Shown piece by piece: positions 6,635 through 13,259 of a stretch of 14,972 nt of DNA. Numbering within the stretch: position 1 is the first letter of the stretch; the number at the start of each line of letters is the position of its first letter. The notes below the pieces were generated by a model. That model did not search any database, was not told where the DNA came from, and saw nothing but the letters and a program-made list of their open reading frames with translations. The stretch comes from Rhodobacteraceae bacterium UBA996 (lineage in GTDB: Bacteria > Pseudomonadota > Alphaproteobacteria > Rhodobacterales > Rhodobacteraceae): positions 1 through 14,972 of the forward strand of contig DBBA01000059.1 of the NCBI GenBank assembly GCA_002291955.1. The letters are read 5' to 3'. A program made the position numbers and the translations under genes.

Positions 6635-7192
6635 TCAGCGGCCCCACACGATGTCCTGCGCCTGGATGGCGGTCACGTACTCGAACCCGCGGTCGCCGGG
6701 AAACGAAACTGCCTGGCTTTCCTGCGTGTAGCGCCACTCTCGCGGCCGGTTCAGGTCGATCAGCCGCGACTCATAGCTGACCGTAATCAGGCAGCTGTCG
6801 GCGGCGTCACGGATCTCGGGCACGTCCAGCCGCCCGGCAAATGCCAGCACCGGGTCCGCGATGATCTCGCCCTCGGGCGTCAGGAAGGCGATCCACACCC
6901 GGCCGGGAAGGCCCTGCTGCGCCTCGGCGATCACTGTCTGCACCAGGTCGGCCGGGACACCCGACAGGGTGACGGACAGCCCCGCCGCCTCGACCCGCGC
7001 CCCGTCCTCGATCTCGCTGACACCGATCAGCGTGCCCGCGCCGGCCCAAGTCTCGCCGTTCCACAGCATCGGGCCAAGGCCCGTCCACAACCGCACGGCG
7101 CCACCGGGAAACTGCCCCTCGAAGAACAGCGCGATGCGCACCTCGGCTGCGGTCAGCGCGGCCAGCGCATCGCCGGTCAGCCCGCGGGTCAC
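6635..7192 (-). CDS. Tail-tip / baseplate hub-type protein
   Basis: A 185-residue protein between the Dit-like gene and the peptidase gene, the slot occupied by hub or minor tail proteins (lambda L-like, GTA gp13-like). It starts MTRGLTGDALAALTAAEVRI, has a W-T-G-L-G-P-M-L-W-N-G-E-T-W-A-G strand-turn typical of tail-tip proteins of this position, a central region with VEAAGLSVTLSGVP, and a C-terminal half with V-L-A-F-A-G-R-L-D-V-P-E-I-R-D and a strand run S-Y-E-S-R-L-I-D-L-N-R-P-R. No catalytic motif is seen, and no cysteines of the lambda L iron-sulphur type stand out, so the hub role is inferred from gene order. GTG start at 7192 overlaps the preceding stop. Confidence 0.6.
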   Translation of the reverse strand: MTRGLTGDALAALTAAEVRIALFFEGQFPGGAVRLWTGLGPMLWNGETWAGAGTLIGVSEIEDGARVEAAGLSVTLSGVPADLVQTVIAEAQQGLPGRVWIAFLTPEGEIIADPVLAFAGRLDVPEIRDAADSCLITVSYESRLIDLNRPREWRYTQESQAVSFPGDRGFEYVTAIQAQDIVWGR

Positions 7193-7785
7193 AGCGCTTC
7201 CTCCGCCGAGATCGTGAAGGTGTAGGTCTGCACCAGGTCGACTGCGTGTGGCACCGGGCTTGTCAGGCGCAGCTGCACTTTCGGACGGTGGTACTCGACC
7301 GGCGCGTTGTCAGCCGGGCTTTCGCGCAGCGCGGGCCAGATCGGCAATGTGCAGGCGCCTGCCGCGTCCGCCTGCACGTCCTCCAGAACCATGTGCAGAC
7401 GTGTATCTGTCCCGCTCCCCAGCGACACGAACTGACCGGCACCACGCACGACTGCGTTGGGCTGCCAGCCGTCGGTTACCAAGGTCCGGCCCGACTGCCC
7501 TGCACCGGCGACTTGCGGCGTGCCCAGCAGGCTGTCGGTCACCATCTCCGGGTCTTCCAGCACGAACCGACCGGCCGAGCCCCGCAGGCCGGTCAGGAAG
7601 GCGGCCAGCGCCTGCGCCTGCATCTGCGGGATCCGTGCGGTCTGAATCTCGAAAGCCCACCATTCCCCGCCCCAGTCCTGCACCTGAACGGTGCCGGTGA
7701 ACGGCGACCGTACGGACGCGACAGCGGTCACGGGACGGCGTGTAACTTGGGCGACGTAGGCATTCGACAAGACCGGTAGTGTCAC
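7189..7785 (-). CDS. Distal tail (Dit-like) protein, by position and style
   Basis: A 198-residue protein directly after the tape measure, the usual place of the distal tail ring protein that starts tail assembly and links the tube to the tip. It has a beta-rich N-terminus (MTLPVLSNAYVAQVTRRPVTAVASV), a W-G-G-E-W-W-A-F-E-I-Q segment, helix MQAQALAAFLTGLRGSAGRF, then beta strands with a P-x-V-Q-L-R-L-T C-terminal block. I do not see a diagnostic motif, so the name is inferred from order. The GTG start at 7785 overlaps the tape measure stop (GTGA), and its own stop overlaps the next GTG in the same way. Confidence 0.65.
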   Translation of the reverse strand: MTLPVLSNAYVAQVTRRPVTAVASVRSPFTGTVQVQDWGGEWWAFEIQTARIPQMQAQALAAFLTGLRGSAGRFVLEDPEMVTDSLLGTPQVAGAGQSGRTLVTDGWQPNAVVRGAGQFVSLGSGTDTRLHMVLEDVQADAAGACTLPIWPALRESPADNAPVEYHRPKVQLRLTSPVPHAVDLVQTYTFTISAEEAL

Positions 7786-9749
7786 AGCTTGCCCCTCGCA
7801 GATGCCGCGCGGACGGCGTTCAGCGTCCGCTGCTCAAATTCCGGTGCCGCCCGCATCAGCTCGCGCTGAACCAGCTTTTCGACGCCTTCCACCGCGCCCG
7901 GCGCATTGACGGTCAGGTGGACGTTGACCCCGCCGCCACCGGCCAGCGCCCGGTCCGTGGCAGGCGCGTTCAGCATGCTGCCCGATGTGGGCGGCACGAA
8001 CAGTTCCGGTCCGCGCTCGCCGACAAGGTATGCGCGTCCGCCCATGACCGGGCCGCCATTCGCCCGGGCGCCACCGAACAGCCCGTTTAGGGCCGGGAAC
8101 AGGAACCCGAACAGGCCAGCCCCGCCGCCCGGACCACCGCCGATCAGGGCCGTGCGGATCATCTGCGCGGCCAGATCCTTCAGCACGCCGCTGATCGCCT
8201 CGCCGAAGTTCCGGCCCTCCACGATGGCATCCACGAAGGCGTCGGCGATCCCTTCCTGTGCGCGGCGCAGAGCATCCCCGGCGCGCTGCAGTTCGTCATA
8301 CTTCTCGGGCAGCTGGTCCAGCGCTCGACCATAGGTCTCGGCGTCGATCAGCCCCTGCTCGTGCAACTGCCCCAACCGCTCGAGTTCGGCGTTGTACTGT
8401 TCCAGCGCGGTCCGGGTTTCCTGATAGACCCGGGCGGCTTGGCGCTCGGCGTCGATGCGCGCGCGGTCTGATGCGGAACGCCCTCCGACCGATCCTCGCG
8501 CCTGAGGTGGCGGCAGAAACCCGGGCGCGACCGGCGGGCCCTGCATCTGGCCGGGCGGCAAAAGGTCCTGCGGGACCATTCCGACCGGACTGGGACCAAG
8601 GCCTGTGCGAGTGACCTGCGCCGCGTAGAACAGTTGCGCGGCTGTGGCGGCCCGCTCCATGTTGTCGGCCAGTCCACCTGCGGCTGTGTCTGCGTTCGCG
8701 ATTGGGGTTGCCATGTCGGCAGCTGCAATCTCGGCCGTCGAAAGCGCGGCACTATTCAGCAGGCCGACCAGTCCAGGCATCTGCTGGTTGGCAGCATCGA
8801 GCGACCCGTAGACCGCGACCAGCGCCGCACGCAGCTGCTCGACAGCCTCCACCTGTTGCGCCGCCGTGCCCGTTGCACTGGCCTCGACTTCAGCCATGGC
8901 CGCAGCCAGCAGCTGCGCCTGCTCGTTCGTGATGCCATAGGCGTCGGCGAACTCAGCGATCCCGGAACGCACGCGGTCGATTTCGGCCCGCAGACGGTCG
9001 ATCTCGGCATAATCCTCGGTGAAGTCGAAGAACCGCGCATTCTCCAGCGTCAGGATGGCCTGCATGTCGCTGATGCGCTGGTACATCTGCTGGGCCCGCA
9101 TCTCGGCGGCCTCGACACCCCGAATGACCGACGCGCTGAACTCCTCCAGTCCGCTCGGCTGCACGCTTTCCAGCGTGGACTGCAGGGCTCGCATGGCCTC
9201 GCCGCGCGCCAGTTCCGCCTGCGCGATCTGCACGGCGCGGACCGAGTCCGCGAGTTCGCCGTACTTGGCGACGAGGTCCACGATGGGCGACACCGCCAGT
9301 TCGGCCGCATCGGCATAGGACTTGGTCGCGTCGTTCAAGGCATCCATGCGGGTCTCAGCGGTCTCTGCGTCGCCACCCATGCGCCCGAACGCGGAGGCAA
9401 GGGCAGCGGCAATCGCGACGGCCGCACCTGCGACGGCGCCGAAGGTCCCAAACCCACCCAGAAGCTGCGGTGCCTGCTGCGCAAAGGCGACCATCGCGGA
9501 CTGCCCGGATGCCACCTGCACCGCTAAGTCCCCGACCTGATAGCCGGTGTTGCGGATGTGCTCGGTGACCTGCCTGAACCCGCCGCCAGCCGCCGCGACC
9601 TGCCGCCCCATCGACTGCGCGGCATTGCCCGCAAGGGCACTTCCACGCTGGAACTCGGCCAGACGCTCCTGTGCGGCCGCCATCCCCGTGTTGAACTGGA
9701 CGGTGTTCGCGCCCAGATCGACCCGCAGGCTTCCGACCGGAAACGCCAT
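7782..9749 (-). CDS. Tail tape measure protein
   Basis: A 655-residue protein that sets tail length and is ejected ahead of DNA. N-terminal residues 1-60 contain a conserved start (MAFPVGSLRVDLGANTVQF) and a helical block. At about 95-120 is a hydrophobic Gly/Ala segment (GAVAGAAVAIAAALASAF) like the membrane-active stretch of other tape measures. A long, mostly helical Ala/Glu-rich rod follows, a proline/glycine-rich hinge at about 395-435, further helices with EGIADAFVDAIVEGRNF, and a C-terminal beta unit with the R-A-Y-L-V-G-E-R-G-P-E-L-F-V-P motif shared with many tape measures. At roughly 1.5 angstroms per residue, the tail should be about 100 nm. The ATG directly follows the chaperone stop. 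This is the longest gene after the tip protein. Confidence 0.93.
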   Translation of the reverse strand: MAFPVGSLRVDLGANTVQFNTGMAAAQERLAEFQRGSALAGNAAQSMGRQVAAAGGGFRQVTEHIRNTGYQVGDLAVQVASGQSAMVAFAQQAPQLLGGFGTFGAVAGAAVAIAAALASAFGRMGGDAETAETRMDALNDATKSYADAAELAVSPIVDLVAKYGELADSVRAVQIAQAELARGEAMRALQSTLESVQPSGLEEFSASVIRGVEAAEMRAQQMYQRISDMQAILTLENARFFDFTEDYAEIDRLRAEIDRVRSGIAEFADAYGITNEQAQLLAAAMAEVEASATGTAAQQVEAVEQLRAALVAVYGSLDAANQQMPGLVGLLNSAALSTAEIAAADMATPIANADTAAGGLADNMERAATAAQLFYAAQVTRTGLGPSPVGMVPQDLLPPGQMQGPPVAPGFLPPPQARGSVGGRSASDRARIDAERQAARVYQETRTALEQYNAELERLGQLHEQGLIDAETYGRALDQLPEKYDELQRAGDALRRAQEGIADAFVDAIVEGRNFGEAISGVLKDLAAQMIRTALIGGGPGGGAGLFGFLFPALNGLFGGARANGGPVMGGRAYLVGERGPELFVPPTSGSMLNAPATDRALAGGGGVNVHLTVNAPGAVEGVEKLVQRELMRAAPEFEQRTLNAVRAASARGKL

Positions 9750-10402
9750 TCAGGGCATCCTTTCCGTGACACTTGCCCAGGCCAGCAGCGCCGCCCGCAT
9801 CTGTTCCGCCGTCTGCACTGCCGCCTTGCGCCGCGGCAGCAGGTCAGCCGGCCGTTTCGGCGGGTGCTTCATCATCGGGATCGCGGCGGTGTGCCACGCC
9901 AGCCAGGCGCGGCCCTCATGTGCGATCTCGGCCCGGCGGCGCAGCCCGTCCATCTGCATCGCCAGTTCTCGCGGGCTCAGCCCCCAGAAGGCGCCGGGGT
10001 CGCCCCCGGCCGCCACGTACTCCGTCAGGAAGTCGGGCCACCCACGGGGGCGGTCGCCTTTCCCGGCGCATCGGCCTCGGCCGCACCCTCGTCGCGCGAC
10101 GGGAACGCGGCCTGCAGCGCAGACTGCAGGACGGCACCCGCCGCCGCGGTCCCGACTTCGCCGACCAGCGCATCCAGCAGGTCGCCTGCCTCCTCGACGC
10201 TGACGGGATGATGGCGGCGCAGGCCGCCCCAGACCATCCACCGCATTGCGGTGACATACCCCAGCGCTGCTTCCTGCCCGATCAGGGACAGGGGCCGCTT
10301 CGCCAGCGTCTCCATCTCGCAGATCGCGTTGATGGTGTAGACCAGCGTGTAGCGCTGGCCGCCGATCTCGACGGCGGTCTCGCCCCGGTGACGGTTGCCC
10401 AT
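9750..10402 (-). CDS. Tail assembly chaperone, frameshift-extended (GT-like) form
   Basis: The fusion product expected from a -1 shift at GGGAAAG (10058-10064): 115 zero-frame residues, then 102 residues read in the -1 frame down to 9750, 217 in all. The second part carries R-G-W-P-D-F-L-T-E-Y, then G-A-F-W-G-L-S-P-R-E-L and R-A-W-L-A-W-H-T-A-A, the signature of the TAC_6 / GTA gp10.1-like tail chaperone partner. The -1 frame has no convincing ribosome site or start of its own near this domain, and the domain begins right after the slippery site. By analogy with lambda gpG and gpGT, the T part would bind tube subunits while the G part binds the tape measure. Its stop abuts the tape measure ATG (TGAATG). 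Confidence 0.83.
10025..10402 (-). CDS. Tail assembly chaperone, short (G-like) form
   Basis: A 125-residue zero-frame product starting MGNRHRGETAVEIGGQRYTL, which closely follows the opening of the GTA gp10 / TAC_11 family (the N-R-H-R-G-E start). In siphoviruses this protein coats the tape measure and helps tube assembly but is absent from the virion. Residues 25-90 are helical, and the C-terminal ~25 residues are a low-complexity Ala/Asp/Pro linker containing the slippery site. ATG at 10402 lies 11 bases after the tube stop, with a GAGG ribosome site overlapping that stop. The in-frame upstream extension to 10531 lies inside the tube gene and is rejected. A -1 shift at 10058-10064 yields the longer form. 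Confidence 0.88.
   Translation of the reverse strand: MGNRHRGETAVEIGGQRYTLVYTINAICEMETLAKRPLSLIGQEAALGYVTAMRWMVWGGLRRHHPVSVEEAGDLLDALVGEVGTAAAGAVLQSALQAAFPSRDEGAAEADAPGKATAPVGGPTS
10038..10053 (-). promoter_or_regulatory. Hairpin downstream of the frameshift site (possible stimulator)
   Basis: Four bases after the slippery heptamer, the arm CCGCCC pairs with GGGTGG across a CCGT loop: six pairs including one G-T. Such stems stimulate -1 shifts in many systems. The spacing is slightly short compared with the usual 5-9 bases, so its contribution is inferred. Confidence 0.5.
10058..10064 (-). promoter_or_regulatory. Programmed -1 ribosomal frameshift slippery heptamer GGGAAAG
   Basis: Read on the minus strand the heptamer is G GGA AAG in the zero frame of the chaperone gene (codons CCG, GGA, AAG), exactly the X-XXY-YYZ phase required, and the same heptamer known from the lambda G/T genes. 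A shift here joins the two chaperone frames precisely where the -1 frame opens into its conserved domain, 33 bases before the zero-frame stop. Confidence 0.88.
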
Positions 10403-10413
10403 GCCGGTCAGCC

Positions 10414-10860
10414 TCAGGCCGCCGTGCCGGGCGTGTACGGCCCGGTGACCTTGATCCGCACCTGCGCGGTCATCACCTCGTTCGTCGGCACGTCGGGCTC
10501 GTAGCCGACTAGGAACCCGCGGAACGTCCACGTCACGCGCGGGTTCGCGCCGATGGCCGGGAAGGTGATCCGGAAGTTGCGCTTGGCACCGCCGCGCAGC
10601 GCCTGGATCAGGTCGTCGTCGGCCTCACCCGGCAGGAAGTGGATGGTGAAGCTGCACTCGCCGGGGTCCAGCAGACCAGCCGCGAACTCCTTGATCCGGT
10701 TCGGCGACGTCATGTGCGTCGTCTCGATCACGTCCAGCGTGTCGGACGGCGGCGTCAGGTCCCGCACCTCTGCGAGGGTCTGGAACACCTCCGTGGGCGT
10801 GGCGCCGTTGCCGATGGCGAACAGCGTGCCGTAGCCGATGATCGCGTTCGATTCCGCCAT
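10414..10860 (-). CDS. Major tail tube protein
   Basis: A 148-residue protein with the pattern of siphovirus tail tube subunits (Phage_tail_2 type). It opens with GYGTLFAIGNGATPTEVFQTLAEVRDLTPP, followed by L-D-V-I-E-T-T-H-M-T-S-P-N-R-I-K-E-F-A-A-G-L-L-D-P-G-E, the insertion loop shared by lambda V-like and related tubes. Later come FTIHFLPGEADDD, a helix DDLIQALRGGAKRNFRITFP, and a long C-terminal hairpin (WTFRGFLVGYEPDVP, VRIKVTGPYTPG). Hexameric rings of this protein stack around the tape measure. An AAGGA site lies 8 bases before the ATG at 10860, in a short intergenic gap of its own, consistent with strong independent translation of an abundant protein. Confidence 0.9.
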   Translation of the reverse strand: MAESNAIIGYGTLFAIGNGATPTEVFQTLAEVRDLTPPSDTLDVIETTHMTSPNRIKEFAAGLLDPGECSFTIHFLPGEADDDLIQALRGGAKRNFRITFPAIGANPRVTWTFRGFLVGYEPDVPTNEVMTAQVRIKVTGPYTPGTAA

Positions 10861-10919
10861 CGGTCGATCCTTTCTTCAGCTCAGGAAGCGGGGCCCAGTC
10901 CGCAGGTCAGGGCAGGGGA

Positions 10920-11321
10920 TCAGCTGGCGGGCTGCCAGCTGACCATGAATTCCAGCATCACGCGCATGACCCGGTCAGGGTCGGTCTCGCCGCCCTCGGT
11001 CATGTCCATTTCGGTCACGCGAAACACGCCCTGGAACCGCGTGGCGCCGACGACGCCCGAATAGCCGCCCAGCCGCGCCTTGACCGCTGCCGCCATGGCG
11101 CGCGCCGCGGCATAGGTCTGCGCGTAGCAGTCGATCTGCACGCGCGACTGCTCGACCGGCCCCTCGCCCTGCATGATCAGCGCCGGGACCGACGACACCA
11201 TGCGCAGGAGAACGAGGGGCGGCAGGATGCCCTGCGGGCGCCGCGCCCAGAACACGCTCTGCCCGGCGATCCCGGTCAGGGCCGGGTCGGCCAGAAGCCG
11301 GGCAATCAGGTCTGCCTGCAT
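10920..11321 (-). CDS. Tail terminator protein, DUF3168 family
   Basis: A 133-residue protein of the DUF3168 / gp17-like family, which forms the ring that stops tail-tube growth and docks the tail to the head. It shows the expected layout: an N-terminal helix with MQADLIARLLADPALTGIAG, then Q-S-V-F-W-A-R-R-P-Q-G beta, a strand-turn P-P-L-V-L-L-R, a strand V-Q-I-D-C-Y-A-Q-T-Y-A-A-A-R followed by the A-x-A-V-K-A-R-L-G-G-Y helix, and a C-terminal strand (MRVMLEFMVSWQP). ATG at 11321 is chosen because a GGTGAGG ribosome site overlapping the gp10 stop lies just upstream; a longer in-frame extension would run back through the gp10 gene. A 59-base gap follows before the tube gene, the second-largest gap seen here. 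Confidence 0.87.
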   Translation of the reverse strand: MQADLIARLLADPALTGIAGQSVFWARRPQGILPPLVLLRMVSSVPALIMQGEGPVEQSRVQIDCYAQTYAAARAMAAAVKARLGGYSGVVGATRFQGVFRVTEMDMTEGGETDPDRVMRVMLEFMVSWQPAS

Positions 11322-11325
11322 GACC

Positions 11326-11835
11326 TCACCGCCCGCGGGACCGGTAGCGCTGTGCCGCGCGCTCGATCTCGTAGAACAGCTCAAACGCTATGGTATCGGC
11401 CGCGCGCTGCTTCGTGGCCTCGAACGCCGGGCGCAGGAACGGTTGCGCCGGGTGATTTATCGTGCCGAGCTCCTGCGGCCAGGCAGGCACCGCGCGGGCA
11501 GGGGTGCCCACGAACACCTCGGCGAAGTCGTAGCCTGCGGCACGGTTCGCGGCACGCGCCAGACCCGCCGCCTGCCCGCGACTCAGCCCGGCCCGCAGCC
11601 CGACCCCAAATGCCGCCTTGCCTGCGTCATGGTCCTTGGGCTTGACGGCGGTCACGTTGACGGACTCGCGCAAGTTCCCGGTCAGGACTGGCGCCCGCGT
11701 CCGGGCGGCGCGGGCAATGACCTCGCCACCGGCCATCAACGCCTTGGTCAGCACGCGCTTCCCGACAGCCTTCGGCAAGCCGTTCAGCATCTGCTCGACC
11801 TCGCGCAGACCGGTCATCTTCATCGTGACCTTCAT
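11326..11835 (-). CDS. Tail completion protein, HK97 gp10 family
   Basis: A 169-residue protein of the HK97-gp10_like family, needed to join or complete the tail at its head-proximal end. The N-terminal helix-rich block (MTGLREVEQMLNGLPKAVGKRV) is followed by A-R-A-A-R-T-R-A-P-V-L-T-G-N-L-R-E-S-V at about residues 41-59; the T-G-x-L-R-x-S element is the family hallmark. The C-terminal region has the other hallmark, N-H-P-A-Q-P-F-L-R-P-A-F-E. The ATG at 11835 follows the preceding TGA after a single C. Position before the tail terminator is the standard order. Confident at family level. Confidence 0.88.
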   Translation of the reverse strand: MKVTMKMTGLREVEQMLNGLPKAVGKRVLTKALMAGGEVIARAARTRAPVLTGNLRESVNVTAVKPKDHDAGKAAFGVGLRAGLSRGQAAGLARAANRAAGYDFAEVFVGTPARAVPAWPQELGTINHPAQPFLRPAFEATKQRAADTIAFELFYEIERAAQRYRSRGR

Positions 11836-11836
11836 G

Positions 11837-12586
11837 TCATGGCGCCAGGTAATAGCCCGCGGTCGCCCGCCAGATCACGCCGGTCGTCGCCGGGCAGACG
11901 ATGGTCGTGGCGGTGGCCAGCGCCGATGCCGCGACCGGATAGGCGAAGTCCTCGCGCCACCGGTCGAGTGTGCCCTGCAAGGCCGCATCGGCGGCAAAGC
12001 TGAATGCCAGCGACCCGGGCAAGTTGGTCGTGGTCACGGTGACCGGCACCGCGGCGGCAGTCAACGCGGCAGCGGCGAAACGGTTGATCAACAGGTTCGT
12101 CAGGTAGTGCCGCAGACCGGCCGCCGGGGCGGGCAGCGTCAGCGTCACGGCCGCGCCTGCCGCGCCGACGGCGGTGACCACCAGCGGGGTCACCATGCCG
12201 TCCAGCGACTGGTCCGGAAGGCCAAGGTTCGCGACCAGCGTGGCATTCGCGGCACCCGACGTGTACGCAGTGACCCTAACCCGAACCTGCCGGTATCCCG
12301 CGCAGGGTGCGATCCACGCGCCGGGCGCGCCTGCGACCACCGCGTACTGCTTGGCCGCTTGGTTGATCGGCTTGATCGGGATCAGTCGCCAGGTCACGCC
12401 GTCCACCGCGCCCGCCACCTCGACCGACAGGTTGAAGGTGCCGCTCAGGTCCAGCGTCACAGACCCGCAGCCATCGCAGGCGATGCTGAACTCGGCATTC
12501 AGCGCCGCCAGCACACCTCCACCATACAGCGCCTCGCGCGGGTGAAGGGCGCGCGTCGGCGCAAGGTCGGTGACCAGCTTTGCCAT
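11837..12586 (-). CDS. Beta-rich phage structural protein, function unknown
   Basis: A 249-residue protein made of two apparent beta-sandwich halves. Residues ~40-125 carry S-V-T-L-D-L-S-G-T-F, then D-G-V-T-W, a W-I-A-P-C-A-G-Y turn and V-R-V-R-V-T-A-Y-T-S-G, a pattern I recognise from accessory phage structural proteins. Residues ~135-249 carry a second beta-rich unit with TLTLPAPAAGLRHYLTNLLI and a closing GVIWRATAGYYL strand. Alanine, valine and threonine dominate, and no catalytic motif is evident. It follows the collagen-like gene and is bounded on both sides by TGACATG junctions (12584-12590 and 11833-11839). A head-decoration or neck/collar component is possible, but the sequence gives no direct proof of role. 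Confidence 0.75.
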   Translation of the reverse strand: MAKLVTDLAPTRALHPREALYGGGVLAALNAEFSIACDGCGSVTLDLSGTFNLSVEVAGAVDGVTWRLIPIKPINQAAKQYAVVAGAPGAWIAPCAGYRQVRVRVTAYTSGAANATLVANLGLPDQSLDGMVTPLVVTAVGAAGAAVTLTLPAPAAGLRHYLTNLLINRFAAAALTAAAVPVTVTTTNLPGSLAFSFAADAALQGTLDRWREDFAYPVAASALATATTIVCPATTGVIWRATAGYYLAP

Positions 12587-12587
12587 G

Positions 12588-13259
12588 TCAGAAAACTCCC
12601 CAGGTGACCGGCACCGGCCCGGATTGCGGGTACAGGAACGTCGCCGTGATCTCGATCTGCCCGTCGCCCGGGATGGCCCCCAGCGTCACAGGCCCCAGCA
12701 TGTCGGCCTCGTTTTCGTCCGACGCCCCCATGCTTCCCAGCGACACGACGATCCGGCTGGCAGCGGTCACCCCTGCGGCCACCGTAACGCTGGCCCCGAA
12801 CCCGCCGTTTTGCACGTTCAGCGTTGCGGTGCCGGACAGCACGAGCCCCGGGGGGCCTTGTGGGCCTTGCAGCGAGGCAATCCATGCCGCTTCCGACCCC
12901 TGAAAACCGGCCGCCACTGCGATTTGGTAGGCGGACTGCCCAGGCGCCCCGTCCAGACCATCAGCACCGTCAATGCCGTCCACACCGTCGACGCCGTCGG
13001 TCCCGTTCGTGCCGTTCTGTCCCGCCGGACCGCGCAGCGAAGCAAGCCAGGCGTCCTCGGTTCCGACGAACCCGGCCGCAACCGCGGCCTGATAGGCCGA
13101 AAGCCCCTGTGCACCCTGCGCCACGCCTTGACCGCGCGCCACACCGTCCCGCCCCGTGACGAAGATCTGAAACGTCTCGGGCGATCCCGGGACGCGGACC
13201 AGATACATCGCGATGGGTTCCCGCACCGCAGGCAGCGCGTTGACGCGGAACACCCTCAC
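12588..13259 (-). CDS. Collagen-like repeat protein, probable phage fibre or decoration protein
   Basis: A 223-residue protein with three parts. Residues 1-50 are a short N-terminal region, probably the anchor. Residues 52-138 hold two copies of a 29-residue unit (G-x-SAYQ-x-AVAAGF-x-G-x-E-x-AW-x-ASL-x-GP, at 52-80 and 107-135), separated by a Gly-X-Y run (about residues 77-107) dominated by G-x-D triplets such as GVDGVDGIDG. Residues 139-223 form a beta-rich C-terminal domain. Gly-X-Y runs in phage proteins form trimeric collagen-like stalks in fibres, so a homotrimeric fibre with a globular tip is a reasonable inference. The start is GTG at 13259 overlapping the adaptor stop (GTGA). It is odd for such a gene to lie between the head adaptor and tail-completion genes; see findings. 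No virion location can be proven. Confidence 0.8.
   Translation of the reverse strand: MRVFRVNALPAVREPIAMYLVRVPGSPETFQIFVTGRDGVARGQGVAQGAQGLSAYQAAVAAGFVGTEDAWLASLRGPAGQNGTNGTDGVDGVDGIDGADGLDGAPGQSAYQIAVAAGFQGSEAAWIASLQGPQGPPGLVLSGTATLNVQNGGFGASVTVAAGVTAASRIVVSLGSMGASDENEADMLGPVTLGAIPGDGQIEITATFLYPQSGPVPVTWGVF
12855..12941 (-). repeat. Second copy of the 29-residue coding repeat
   Basis: Residues 107-135 of the collagen-like protein, the same unit as at 13020-13106. The paired units flank the G-x-D collagen-like run and may cap or register the trimer. Confidence 0.75.
13020..13106 (-). repeat. First copy of a 29-residue coding repeat in the collagen-like gene
   Basis: Encodes the unit G-x-SAYQ-x-AVAAGF-x-G-x-E-x-AW-x-ASL-x-GP, residues 52-80 of the collagen-like protein. 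The second copy, at 12855-12941, lies 165 bases (55 residues) further along with the Gly-X-Y stalk between them. The two copies differ at a handful of positions. Confidence 0.75.

Noticed and set aside
9750..10241. Stand-alone 163-residue gene in the -1 chaperone frame starting at 10241
   Set aside because: Its first ~60 codons are an out-of-frame reading of the chaperone with shadow composition. The conserved part begins only after the slippery heptamer, so a frameshift product explains it better.
10861..10919. Possible promoter or terminator in the 59-base gap before the tail tube gene
   Set aside because: Only short, weak inverted repeats and no convincing -35/-10 pair; only the AAGGA ribosome site is supported.
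11618..12607. Plus-strand open frame of 329 codons
   Set aside because: Antisense to the gp10-type and beta-rich structural genes, which have clear family patterns and coupled junctions.
12855..13106. CRISPR-like or tandem DNA repeat
   Set aside because: The two similar units are in-frame protein repeats around a collagen-like stalk, with no repeated spacer structure.
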